DNA of 64,000 nucleotides, taken from the NCBI GenBank assembly GCA_963725155.1, contig CAVRXU010000009.1:1-64000 (forward strand), read 5' to 3'. Origin of the DNA: DATDAH01 sp963725155 (GTDB lineage Bacteria; Actinomycetota; Acidimicrobiia; Acidimicrobiales; DATDAH01). The notes below the pieces were generated by a model, which saw nothing but the letters and a program-made list of their open reading frames with translations, ran no database searches and had not been told where the DNA came from. Shown in pieces: positions 26,658 through 34,355 of the stretch; position 1 is the first letter of the stretch, and every line of letters starts with the position of its first letter. The position numbers were made by a program, and so were the translations under genes.

Positions 26658-27755
26658 CTAGGCCGCGCCGAGGCGATCGAGCATGGCCTCCAGGAGGGGG
26701 CCGTTCATGATGAGGCCGTCGTGATGATCGGGCTCGGGCACCGTGCCCGTGGCCACTGACGCCTCACCGGTGCGGATGGACACGATCGAGTAGCGGACGG
26801 CGGCGAAGACCTCGTAGTAGTCGTAGTTCTGCACCTGCCGTCCGGTGAGGGCCTCGTAGGTGGCGACGACCCGGTCCCGGGGGAAGAAGTCCTCCAGGGG
26901 GTCCATCTCGAAGCGGACGGCGAGGTCCTTGAAGAAGTCGTGCAGGTGGACGGCCCAGGCCAGATCGACCTCCGGCGCCCCCAGCGCCGCCATCTCCCAG
27001 TCGAGGACGGCCACCGGCCGGCCGTCCCGGAACATGGTGTTGCCCAGGCGGGCGTCTCCCCAGTTGAGGACGGTCGGTCCCTCATCCTCGGGTCGATTGG
27101 CGTCCAACCAGTCCAGGGCCCGGTCGATCTGGGTGAACCGGCGGTCGCCGCGGGCCCAGTCGTAGTACCAGCGCTGGTAGCCGAGGTGCTGGTCCAGCGG
27201 CGTCTCGCCGTACTCCGGGCGCTCGAGGAAGGCGACGTCGGCGGCGGCGAGGTCGATGGCGTGGAGGCCGGCCAGGACCTCCACGACCCCGTCTTCCAGC
27301 TGCTTGCGCCCCTCGGGGCCGAGGTCGACGACCCAGCCGCCGAACACGTAGGGCGGGTTGTCGGAGGCGACGACGCCGTCCACCCGCTCCATCACGAAGA
27401 ACGGCGAGCCGAGGGCCGTCGGGTCCGGCTCCCACCACGGCGCGGTGGGCACGGGGACGTCGCTCAACTCGCGGACCAGCCGCAGGCATCGGTACTGCAG
27501 CTCCAGGTCGTAGCTGGGGAAGACCGGGTGATCGACGTCGGCCGGCGCCAGCCGGGCGGCGTAGCCGATCGTCCGCCGCTCCCCGTCGAGGGTCGCGGTC
27601 ACGTCGAAGAGCAACGTCTCCGACGACATCCCCGTGCCGGACGGGGACGACACCTCGGAGATCTCAGGGTCGGCGCCGGTGGGCAGGGTCGAACGGAACC
27701 ACTCGGTGAGCTGGTCGCGCAGGACGGCGGGGTCTCGGGTGGAGGCGATGACCAT
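26658..27755 (-). CDS. APH/ChoK-fold phosphotransferase family protein
   Basis: 365 residues of the aminoglycoside/choline kinase fold. The catalytic loop reads NWGDARLGN where HGDxxxxN is usual, so the leading His is replaced by Trp but the Asp and Asn are kept, and AVLDWEMAALG supplies the metal-binding Asp. These phosphotransfer enzymes occur in lipid-degradation clusters, sometimes next to acyl-CoA dehydrogenases. Substrate not known. The ATG 27755 has TAGACC six bases upstream. It ends 52 bases after the esterase stop but is otherwise separate. Confidence 0.83.
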   Translation of the reverse strand: MVIASTRDPAVLRDQLTEWFRSTLPTGADPEISEVSSPSGTGMSSETLLFDVTATLDGERRTIGYAARLAPADVDHPVFPSYDLELQYRCLRLVRELSDVPVPTAPWWEPDPTALGSPFFVMERVDGVVASDNPPYVFGGWVVDLGPEGRKQLEDGVVEVLAGLHAIDLAAADVAFLERPEYGETPLDQHLGYQRWYYDWARGDRRFTQIDRALDWLDANRPEDEGPTVLNWGDARLGNTMFRDGRPVAVLDWEMAALGAPEVDLAWAVHLHDFFKDLAVRFEMDPLEDFFPRDRVVATYEALTGRQVQNYDYYEVFAAVRYSIVSIRTGEASVATGTVPEPDHHDGLIMNGPLLEAMLDRLGAA

Positions 27756-27807
27756 GCCCGCGGTCTAGCACGGAACGGGCGTGGCGCGAACGACCAGGAG
27801 CGGGCGA

Positions 27808-28698
27808 TCAGGCAATGTGGCTGCGCAGGAAGGCACCCATGGCGGCGACGGCCTCATCGGCCTCGGGGACCAGGCCGGCCGTGGCGTGGAAGACGTGGAA
27901 CGCCCCGGACCAGGTCCGGTACTCGACGGTGCCCCCGGCCGCGTCGATGGCCTCGGCCACCAGGCGGGCGTCGTCGAGCAGGACCTCGTCGTCGGCCGCG
28001 TGGATGACGACAGGCGGCAGTCCGGCGAGGTCGGCGAACCGGGGGGAGGCCAGCGGGTCGGTGGGGTCGCCGTCGGGGCCCAGGTACCAGTCGGCGTAGG
28101 TCTGCAGCCGCGGGCGGTCGAGCATCGGATCCCTGTCGACGTTGGCGTCCATCGACGGCCCGCTCATCGTGAGGTCGGTCCACGGCGAGATGCAGGCCGC
28201 GGCGCCGGGCGGGGCATCATCCGCCGCCCGCAGCGCCAGGAGCGTGGCCAGCGTGAGGCCCCCGCCCGCCGAGTCCCCCGCCACCGCGATGCGCTCCGGG
28301 GCCAGGCCCTGGCCCACCAGCCAGCGGAAGGCCGTGACGGCGTCGTCGACCGCCGCCGGAAAGCAGTGCTCAGGCCCCAACCGGTAGTCGACGATCAGGG
28401 CCGGGATCCCCGCGGCCCCCGCCAACTTGCTCACGAACGGCGTGTGGCTCACGACCGAGCCCACGCAGTAGCCACCGCCGTGGAGGTAGAGCAGCGCCGC
28501 GTCGTCGACGACGTCCGGCGGGCGCAACCACTGGCCCGGCACCCCGTCGGCGTCGACCACCTCCACCTCGGTCCCCTCAGCCATCGGGGCGCTGCCGGCC
28601 AGTCCGTCCATGTCCAGCCGCCGTTCCTCGGGCGTCGCCTCGTCGTTGCGGGGCACCGCCCGGAGGATCTGGAGGACACTGGCCATCTCGTCGGACAT
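27808..28698 (-). CDS. HSL-type alpha/beta hydrolase (esterase/lipase)
   Basis: 296 residues. The hormone-sensitive-lipase signature YLHGGGY (oxyanion), nucleophile motif GDSAGGG, catalytic Asp in ADDEVLLDDA and catalytic His in GAFHVFHA are all present, so the enzyme should be active on short esters. Cytoplasmic; no signal peptide. It is downstream of the DUF/DDN pair at 28.7-29.7 kb on the same strand with 30 bp between them, so they may form a transcription unit. Confidence 0.9.
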   Translation of the reverse strand: MSDEMASVLQILRAVPRNDEATPEERRLDMDGLAGSAPMAEGTEVEVVDADGVPGQWLRPPDVVDDAALLYLHGGGYCVGSVVSHTPFVSKLAGAAGIPALIVDYRLGPEHCFPAAVDDAVTAFRWLVGQGLAPERIAVAGDSAGGGLTLATLLALRAADDAPPGAAACISPWTDLTMSGPSMDANVDRDPMLDRPRLQTYADWYLGPDGDPTDPLASPRFADLAGLPPVVIHAADDEVLLDDARLVAEAIDAAGGTVEYRTWSGAFHVFHATAGLVPEADEAVAAMGAFLRSHIA

Positions 28699-28728
28699 GG
28701 CCGGAGAGTCTCGCGCCGTCGACGACGG

Positions 28729-29187
28729 TCAGCGGAAGTGGATGCGGGCCCGCCAGTCACCGGTGAGGGGCACCGTGGCCAGGATGGCGGCCGCACCGAG
28801 GAGCCAGTCGAGCACGGCGGCGTGGCTCACGGTGTCGGGGACCTGGGCCACCAGGCCCCGCTTGGGGCTGTCCTGGATGACGTACCAGCCGTCGGGCACC
28901 GGGTGACCGGCAGCGGCCAGGCGGCGTTCGGCCTTCGGCCCGCTGGCGTGGCGGATGCCGATGGCCAGGGGCTCGACCCGCCGCCCGCCGGGTGCCCCGG
29001 GGACCCACGACAGCTCGGGCACGTCGGGGCCCTTCGCCGAGAACAGGCCGGCGAGGGCGGCCGGCGGCGGGATGTCGTCCTCGGCCACCGCCGCGTCCAG
29101 CACCATCCAGCCCGAGCCGTCGGCCAGCTCGGCCATGCGGTCCAGGATCGGCTCCAGGGCGTCGACGGTGAACATGACCTCGCGCAT
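28729..29187 (-). CDS. Protein of unknown function beside a DDN-type reductase
   Basis: 152 residues from ATG 29187, whose A overlaps the stop of the nitroreductase-like gene (TGATG). It contains several Trp and Arg, a DGWYVIQDSPKRG stretch and an LDWLLGAAAILATVPL hydrophobic segment near the end, which could be one membrane helix. I recognise no family. Tight coupling implies a role together with the F420-type enzyme or the esterase downstream. Confidence 0.62.
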   Translation of the reverse strand: MREVMFTVDALEPILDRMAELADGSGWMVLDAAVAEDDIPPPAALAGLFSAKGPDVPELSWVPGAPGGRRVEPLAIGIRHASGPKAERRLAAAGHPVPDGWYVIQDSPKRGLVAQVPDTVSHAAVLDWLLGAAAILATVPLTGDWRARIHFR

Positions 29188-29669
29188 CAGGCCCGCTCCA
29201 GGGCGAACACCCGCAGGTCCCGGTCCGTGACCTGCGTGTAGCCGTCCCACGCCGGCATGTGGGCGATCAGCTCGGGCCAGCGGTCGGCCTTCTCGTCGGC
29301 CGCCAGCAGGCGGGCCCGGCCCGACCAGTGCTCGCCCCCCGCCGCCACCTGGATCTCGGGATGGGCCAGGAGGTTGGTCGACCAGGCGGGATGGCGCTCC
29401 CGCCCGAAGTTGGAGGCCACGACCAGGGCCCCGTCGCCGTCGGGCAGGTACACCAGCGCCACCCGCCGGGCCTCGCCCGACCGCGCTCCGATCGTGGTCA
29501 GCACCATGGTGGGGAACAGGGGCGGGCCCGCCGCCGTCAGGCGTCCCTTGGTCCGGTAGAGGACCCAGCGGTCGGCCTTGGCGAACACCTTCGGGCCCAG
29601 GAAGCGCCGGAAGACGCTCGAGCGAGAGATCCGCGCCGCGAAGCGTTGGCGCACCGTCAGCTCGGCCAC
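29187..29669 (-). CDS. Deazaflavin (F420)-dependent nitroreductase family protein
   Basis: 160 residues with the DDN/FGD split-barrel family pattern: TIGARSGEARRVALVYLPDG, VVASNFGRERHPAWSTNLLAHPEIQV. Members bind F420 and reduce quinones or nitro compounds. The GTG at 29669 follows TACGCT by six bases. It heads a short operon with 28729-29187, and is one half of a divergent promoter with the plus-strand gene at 29693. Confidence 0.86.
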   Translation of the reverse strand: MAELTVRQRFAARISRSSVFRRFLGPKVFAKADRWVLYRTKGRLTAAGPPLFPTMVLTTIGARSGEARRVALVYLPDGDGALVVASNFGRERHPAWSTNLLAHPEIQVAAGGEHWSGRARLLAADEKADRWPELIAHMPAWDGYTQVTDRDLRVFALERA

Positions 29670-29675
29670 CCGGCG

Positions 29676-29685
29676 AGCGTACGCT
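29676..29685. promoter_or_regulatory. Symmetric shared-core divergent promoter
   Basis: AGCGTACGCT is a perfect palindrome. TACGCT on the plus strand (29680-29685) is seven bases before ATG 29693; TACGCT on the minus strand (29676-29681) is six bases before GTG 29669. Both genes would be leaderless from one 23-bp intergenic gap. Confidence 0.55.
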
Positions 29686-29692
29686 CCGCCCC

Positions 29693-30046
29693 ATGGCCCA
29701 ACCCTCGGCCCCGCCCGCCGTGCCGTGGCGCACCACCATGTGCGAACGCCACGTCGCCGCCCCGCGAGACGCCACCTGGGCCGTGCTCCTCGACCTCCTC
29801 GGCGCGGGCCCCGACGACCTCTCGGTCGAGCCGCCGTGGCGCCACGTCCGTCGCCTGACCGTGCCCGGCGTCGAGCTCTGTGAGACGACGGTGACCCTGC
29901 GCGACGACGGCCCCGAGTGCCATCTGGCCTGGTACGCGGGGCTCACCGCCGAGGTCGACGACACCACCGCCGACGTCCTGCTGGACCGGCTGGCCGCGGA
30001 CGGCGAACAGGTCCTGGAGCGGGTGGAGCGAGGGGCCACCCCATGA
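29693..30046 (+). CDS. Small SRPBCC-like protein of unknown function
   Basis: 117 residues, soluble. The order RHVAAPRDATWAVLLDLLG followed by alternating strands resembles half of a START/SRPBCC fold that binds hydrophobic ligands, but this assignment is tentative. Its stop overlaps the ATG of the downstream GNAT gene by four bases, so they are probably co-translated. TACGCT is seven bases before the start. Confidence 0.55.
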   Translation: MAQPSAPPAVPWRTTMCERHVAAPRDATWAVLLDLLGAGPDDLSVEPPWRHVRRLTVPGVELCETTVTLRDDGPECHLAWYAGLTAEVDDTTADVLLDRLAADGEQVLERVERGATP

Positions 30047-30873
30047 GCGACGAAGGTCTGACCACCGGGTGGGAGCCCGACGTTCCCGCCGACGACTCCC
30101 TGATCCGGGCCTACGTGCTGGCCACCGTCGAACGCAGCGAGCACCTCGCCCGGTCAGGCGGGGGTCGCTTCGAGGTGACCAAGCGGGCGACCTTCGCCGA
30201 CACCGGGTCGCCGGTGCTGTTCGACAACGCCGTCGTCTTCACCCGACCGCTGACCGCCGACGAGGCCCGGACGGCGGTTCAGGACGCGCTCACCTTCTTC
30301 CCGCCCGAGCGACCCTTCGTGGTGTTCTCGGCCTGGCCGGTCCCGGGCGCGGGCGACCTCGGCATCGGGCTGATGGGCCATCCCCCGTTCATGTTCCGCC
30401 CCGTCGGCCCACCACCCCCCGGCCATGGCGCCGGCCTCGACATCCGTCCGGTGACCGACACCGATGGCCTCGAGGTGTTCTTCCGGACCATCGTCGACGC
30501 CTACCCGGTTCCCGGTGGGCCCAGCGTGCTGAGCGACCCCCGGATCCTCGACTCCGACATCCGGCTCTGGGTGGGCTACGAGGAGGATCGCCCGGTCGGC
30601 ACGGCCGGGGTGATCGTGGCCCACGGCGTCAACGACGTCGAGTGGATCAGCGTCCATGACGACTGCCGGGGCAAGGGCTACGGCGCCGCCCTGACCTGGG
30701 CGGCCACGCTCGCCGACCCGACCCTGCCCGCCGTGCTCATCGCCAGTGACCCGGGCCAGCCCGTCTACGACCGCATGGGCTACATCCGGCTGACCCGCAT
30801 GAGCATGTGGTTCCGCCCCATCGGCCGACGGCTAGACCACACGTCATGCGGTTCTCCTACGCGGAGTCGATGA
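30043..30873 (+). CDS. GNAT-family acetyltransferase
   Basis: 276 residues. An N-terminal part (1-125) resembles another domain; the GNAT core follows, with VGYEEDRPVGTAGVIVA, VEWISVHDDCRGKGYGAAL (the RxxGxG acetyl-CoA loop) and the C-terminal VYDRMGYIRLTRMSMWFRP. It overlaps the next LLM gene by 28 bases; deleting one C before ATCGGCC would yield an earlier stop, so a 3' indel is possible here but unsupported. Acceptor substrate unknown. Confidence 0.8.
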   Translation: MSDEGLTTGWEPDVPADDSLIRAYVLATVERSEHLARSGGGRFEVTKRATFADTGSPVLFDNAVVFTRPLTADEARTAVQDALTFFPPERPFVVFSAWPVPGAGDLGIGLMGHPPFMFRPVGPPPPGHGAGLDIRPVTDTDGLEVFFRTIVDAYPVPGGPSVLSDPRILDSDIRLWVGYEEDRPVGTAGVIVAHGVNDVEWISVHDDCRGKGYGAALTWAATLADPTLPAVLIASDPGQPVYDRMGYIRLTRMSMWFRPIGRRLDHTSCGSPTRSR

Positions 30874-31718
30874 CCGACCCCGTCAACTACCTGCCCCTGG
30901 CCCGCGCGGTGGAAGCGGCGGGCTACGCCTCCTTCATCGTCCCCGACAGCATCTGCTACCCCGAGGTGTCGGACTCGACCTACCCCTACACCCCGGACGG
31001 GAACCGGGAGTTCCTCGACGGGGCGCCGTTCATCGAGCCGTTCACCCTGATCCCGGCCATGGCCGCGGTCACCGAGACCCTGCGCTTCACCACCTTCGTC
31101 GTGAAGCTCCCCATTCGGCACCCGGTGCTGGTGGCCAAGCAGGCAGGGTCGGTGGCGGTGATGACGAACAACCGCTTCGGGTTCGGCGTGGGCACCAGCC
31201 CCTGGCCCGAGGACTACGACATCTGCGACGTCCCCTGGGAGCGGCGGGGGAAGCGCATGGACGAGATGATCGACATCATCCGGGGCCTCACCAGCGACGG
31301 CTACTTCGACTACGACGGCGAGATCTTCCAGCTCCAGTCGGTGAAGATGAGCCCGACCCCGACCGAACCGATCCCGATCCTCATCGGGGGACACGGCGAG
31401 CTCGCCCTCAAGCGGGCGGCCGAGCGGGGCGACGGCTGGATGCACGCCGGAGGTGACCCCGACGAGCTGGTCCGCTGCATGGACCGGCTGCAGGAGCTGC
31501 GGACGCTGCTCGGGCGGGAGAACGACCCCTTCGAGATCCATGTCATCAGCTTCGACGCCTGGAGCGTCGACGGGGCCCACCGGCTGGAGGACCTCGGGGT
31601 CACCGACGCCATCGTCGGGTTCCGCGACGCCTACCAGCCCGGCCCCGACACCCAGCCCCTGCAGGACAAGATCGACGCGCTGAACCAGTTCGCCGACGAG
31701 GTCATCGCGAAGGTCTGA
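30846..31718 (+). CDS. Luciferase-like (LLM-class) F420-dependent oxidoreductase
   Basis: 290 residues from ATG 30846. Seen: MRFSYAESMTDPVNY, the TTFVVKLPIRHPVLVAKQ segment, NNRFGFGVGTSPWPEDY cofactor loop and PIPILIGGHGELALKR. Third LLM gene in the window; F420 dependence is inferred from the lineage. The start sits within the 3' end of the GNAT gene, with TAGACC seven bases upstream. Substrate unknown. Confidence 0.86.
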   Translation: MRFSYAESMTDPVNYLPLARAVEAAGYASFIVPDSICYPEVSDSTYPYTPDGNREFLDGAPFIEPFTLIPAMAAVTETLRFTTFVVKLPIRHPVLVAKQAGSVAVMTNNRFGFGVGTSPWPEDYDICDVPWERRGKRMDEMIDIIRGLTSDGYFDYDGEIFQLQSVKMSPTPTEPIPILIGGHGELALKRAAERGDGWMHAGGDPDELVRCMDRLQELRTLLGRENDPFEIHVISFDAWSVDGAHRLEDLGVTDAIVGFRDAYQPGPDTQPLQDKIDALNQFADEVIAKV

Positions 31719-31727
31719 CGTCGGCCT

Positions 31728-32582
31728 TCAACCCACGCTGAGCAGGACCAGGCCGACCATCGCCGCGACCAGCGCCGCGACCTGCACGGCCCGGAGGCGC
31801 TCGCCCAGCACGAGCGCGGCCAGGAGCACGGTCCCCGCCGGGTAGAGGTTGGCGGCCGGCGCCACCAACGACACGAGGTCCTGGCGCAGGGCGAGCACGA
31901 GCAGGGCCACCGCCGTGGCGTCGAAGAACCCGCTGGCCACCATCGGCCGCCGAGCGGGCTCGGGCGCCACGAGGGACACGCGGGCGATGACCAGGCCGAT
32001 GGTCAGGATCGGGATGGCCGTGAAGTGGGCGATCATCGGTGGCCAGAGGCCGGCTGCTTCGCGGGTCTCGGACAGGCAGATGAGGATGACGCCGAAGGCC
32101 AGGCCCGCCCCCACCGCCATCAGCGCGGCGCGACGGTCATCGCCCCCCTCCAGCGCGGTGTCCGTGGCCGCCCCCTCGCTGCGGGCCAGCACGACGGCGG
32201 CCGACAGCGTGACCACCGCGCCGAGCAGCGCCACCGGCCCGGGCCGTTCCCCGTTGGCCAGGCCCCACGCGATGGGCACCACCCCGCCGACCGCCGCGCT
32301 GACCGGGGCCACCACGGCCATCCGTCCCACCGCGAAGCCGCCGAACAACAGCCCCAGCCCGGCCACGGCGGCCACACCGGCGAGCATGCTCAGGCCGATG
32401 TCACGACCGTCCGGTCCGTGGTCGGTCAGGAGCAGGAGGTAGACGGTCAGGGGCACGAGGCCGATGGCCTGGTTGGCCAGCACGACGAGCCACGGATTGG
32501 CCCGGCGCGAGGCCATGCCGCCGAAGAAGTCGGCGCAGGAGAACGCGGCCGACGCCGCCAGGCCGAGCAGGACCGCCACCAC
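31728..32582 (-). CDS. DMT-superfamily (EamA) transporter
   Basis: 284 residues with ten hydrophobic segments in two repeats, the EamA/DMT layout for metabolite export. The motif of the first repeat, VVLLGLAASAAF(S)CADFFGG, and PAANLYPAGTVLLAALVLGERL in the second are typical. GTG 32582 was chosen because TAGGGT lies eight bases before it; longer starts overlap the divergent gene. Substrate unknown. It diverges from the mycothiol-type enzyme gene. Confidence 0.87.
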   Translation of the reverse strand: MVAVLLGLAASAAFSCADFFGGMASRRANPWLVVLANQAIGLVPLTVYLLLLTDHGPDGRDIGLSMLAGVAAVAGLGLLFGGFAVGRMAVVAPVSAAVGGVVPIAWGLANGERPGPVALLGAVVTLSAAVVLARSEGAATDTALEGGDDRRAALMAVGAGLAFGVILICLSETREAAGLWPPMIAHFTAIPILTIGLVIARVSLVAPEPARRPMVASGFFDATAVALLVLALRQDLVSLVAPAANLYPAGTVLLAALVLGERLRAVQVAALVAAMVGLVLLSVG

Positions 32583-32590
32583 GGGGCGAG

Positions 32591-32600
32591 ACCCTAGGGT
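32591..32600. promoter_or_regulatory. Symmetric shared-core divergent promoter
   Basis: ACCCTAGGGT is a perfect palindrome giving TAGGGT on both strands, overlapping at TA (32595-32596). The gaps are seven bases to ATG 32608 and eight to GTG 32582. Confidence 0.55.
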
Positions 32601-32607
32601 GAGGCCG

Positions 32608-33315
32608 ATGAGCAGCGGCACGGACGTGACGCCTCGGGGGGGTGTCGTCGAGCGGTGGAGCAAGGCCCAGGCCGAGCTGAGCGGGCTCGCCCGGACCCTC
32701 GCTGCTGACGAAGCCGACAAGGTCGTTCCCGCCTGCCCCCTGTGGACCGTCCACCAGCTCCTGGCCCATCAGGCCGGGGTGGCCGCCGACGTCCTGGCCG
32801 GGCGCATGGACGGGGCCGGCTCCGACGAATGGACCGCCGCGCAGGTCGACGAACGAGCCGGTCGGCCCCTCGACCAGCTCCTCGACGAGTGGGACGCCGA
32901 CGCCGCGACCTTGGTCGAGCGCTTGGGCCCGTCCGACGGCCTCGAGCCCCGCCTCCTGCTCGACCTGTGGACCCACGACCAGGACGTCCGCAGCACGGTC
33001 CGTCGGCCCGGGCAGCGGGACGGGCCCACCGCCGACTGGGTTCGGGAGTGGCTGACCGGTTTCGTGCAAGCCAAGTTCGTGGGCGCCGGCCTCGACCCCG
33101 TCAGCCTCGACCACGGGGACGGGGCGCCGCCCGCCGCCGGTGGGGTCGTGCACGTGTCCGCCTTCGAGTTCGTGCGCTCGGTCACCGGGCGCCGCAGCCT
33201 CGACCAGGTCCGGAGCTGGGACTGGGAGGTGCCCGACCCTGAGGCCTACGTGACCCTCGTCCCGGCCTTCGCCCCCAGGACCACGGACCTGGTCGACCCC
33301 GGCGAGCCGGCATGA
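32608..33315 (+). CDS. Mycothiol-dependent maleylpyruvate isomerase family protein, copy 1
   Basis: 235 residues of the DinB-like mycothiol-dependent fold. The N-terminal helix with WTVHQLLAHQAGVAADVL and the metal-binding region LWTHDQDVRSTV, with His and Asp, match the family; a C-terminal MDMPI-like half contains FEFVRSVTGRRSLDQV. Such proteins catalyse mycothiol-dependent isomerisation, transfer or unknown reactions. ATG 32608 is supported by TAGGGT seven bases upstream. The next gene is a paralog, and ATGA couples them. Confidence 0.85.
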   Translation: MSSGTDVTPRGGVVERWSKAQAELSGLARTLAADEADKVVPACPLWTVHQLLAHQAGVAADVLAGRMDGAGSDEWTAAQVDERAGRPLDQLLDEWDADAATLVERLGPSDGLEPRLLLDLWTHDQDVRSTVRRPGQRDGPTADWVREWLTGFVQAKFVGAGLDPVSLDHGDGAPPAAGGVVHVSAFEFVRSVTGRRSLDQVRSWDWEVPDPEAYVTLVPAFAPRTTDLVDPGEPA

Positions 33316-33983
33316 GCGTCCTCGACCTCTGGGCCGCCACCCGAGCCGACATGAGCACGCTGGGTCGGGGCCTGCGGGCCGAGGAGGGCGACCTTCCGGT
33401 GCCGGCCTGCCCCGTGTGGACGGTCCGGGAGGTGTTCGCCCATCAGGCGGGCGTGGCCAGTGACATCCTGGGCGGCCGCATGGAGGGCGTGGCCTCCGAT
33501 CCGTGGACGCAACGGCAGGTCGACGAGCGGGCCGGGCGCACGCTGGTCGAGATCCTGGACGAGTGGGACGCCGATGCGCCCCGGCTGCTCGAGGCCATGG
33601 CCCCCTTGGGGGACACCGTGGATCCCCGCCTGGTCATCGACGTCTGGACCCATGACCAGGACGTGCGCGGCGCCGTCGGCCGACCTGGGCAGCGCCGCGG
33701 CGAGCGAGTGGAGTGGGTCGCCGACCGGTTTCGGGATCACGTGGCCGACCAGGTCGAGCGGGCCGGGCTGGCGCCCCTCACGGTCGACTTCGGTGACCGT
33801 CCGGCGGCCGAGGGGTCCGTCACCGTGGACCGCTTCGAGTTCTGCCGGGCGACGGTCGGGCGCCGCAGCCTGGACCAGATCCACCGGTGGGCCTGGGCCG
33901 TCGACGACCCCGAGCCCTACATCGGCCTGATCCCGGTCTTCGCCGCCCGCGCCGATGCCCTGGTCGAACCGGCGGCCCCGTGA
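33312..33983 (+). CDS. Mycothiol-dependent maleylpyruvate isomerase family protein, copy 2
   Basis: 223 residues, clearly paralogous to the preceding gene over the whole length (WTVREVFAHQAGVASDIL, VWTHDQDVRGAV, FEFCRATVGRRSLDQI). The tandem pair overlaps by four bases, indicating duplication and possibly a heterodimer. The DUF3039 gene follows via another GTGA overlap. Cytoplasmic; the mycothiol-linked reaction is not known. Confidence 0.85.
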   Translation: MSVLDLWAATRADMSTLGRGLRAEEGDLPVPACPVWTVREVFAHQAGVASDILGGRMEGVASDPWTQRQVDERAGRTLVEILDEWDADAPRLLEAMAPLGDTVDPRLVIDVWTHDQDVRGAVGRPGQRRGERVEWVADRFRDHVADQVERAGLAPLTVDFGDRPAAEGSVTVDRFEFCRATVGRRSLDQIHRWAWAVDDPEPYIGLIPVFAARADALVEPAAP

Positions 33984-34213
33984 GCTCCACCGAGCTGCGC
34001 CCCGATCCCGTCACCACCGACACCGGCGAGCCCGACGTGGCCCACATCGCCCCCGCCGCCGACGTGAACCGGGCCTACGTGACCGGCGAGGCCATCACCG
34101 CGCTGTGCGGCGTGGTCTTCGTCCCCACCCGGGACCCCGACCGCTACCCCGTCTGCCCACCCTGCAAAGCCGTCCTCGACCAGATCAAAGCCGGCCGCGG
34201 CGGCGCCAACTAG
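33980..34213 (+). CDS. DUF3039 small zinc-ribbon-like protein
   Basis: 77 residues from GTG 33980, coupled to the preceding gene by a four-base overlap. VTGEAITALCGVVFVPTRDPDRYPVCPPCKAVLDQI carries three Cys in the DUF3039 arrangement, which is almost confined to Actinobacteria. Function unknown; a metal-binding accessory is plausible. Confidence 0.85.
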   Translation: MSSTELRPDPVTTDTGEPDVAHIAPAADVNRAYVTGEAITALCGVVFVPTRDPDRYPVCPPCKAVLDQIKAGRGGAN

Positions 34214-34225
34214 CACCCACCCCCC

Positions 34226-34277
34226 GGTTCTGGTTGCACCCCGCCGCGACTCACCGCGGGGAGACGCAACCAGAACC
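34226..34277. repeat. Intergenic palindrome, type B copy 2
   Basis: Palindrome with outer arms GGTTCTGGTTGC and its complement, inner CCGCG/CGCGG stem, beginning 12 bases after the DUF3039 stop. The next copy starts 63 bases on with an identical core, so one arose by tandem duplication. Confidence 0.85.
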
Positions 34278-34288
34278 AGCGGACCAAC

Positions 34289-34340
34289 CGTTCTGGTTGC
34301 ACCCCGCCGCGACTCACCGCGGGGAGACGCAACCAGAACG
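34289..34340. repeat. Intergenic palindrome, type B copy 3
   Basis: Tandem copy of the 34226 element at a 63-bp period; 50 central bases identical, only the outermost base pair differs (CG instead of GG ends). It lies 15 bases before the convergent adenosine deaminase stop. Confidence 0.85.
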
Positions 34341-34355
34341 AACGGGGGGGCGGGG

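Noticed and set aside
30780..30873. Fifth frameshift at the end of the GNAT gene overlapping the LLM gene
   Set aside because: An earlier stop would appear after removing one base, but overlapping genes by 28 bases are also normal; evidence is too weak.
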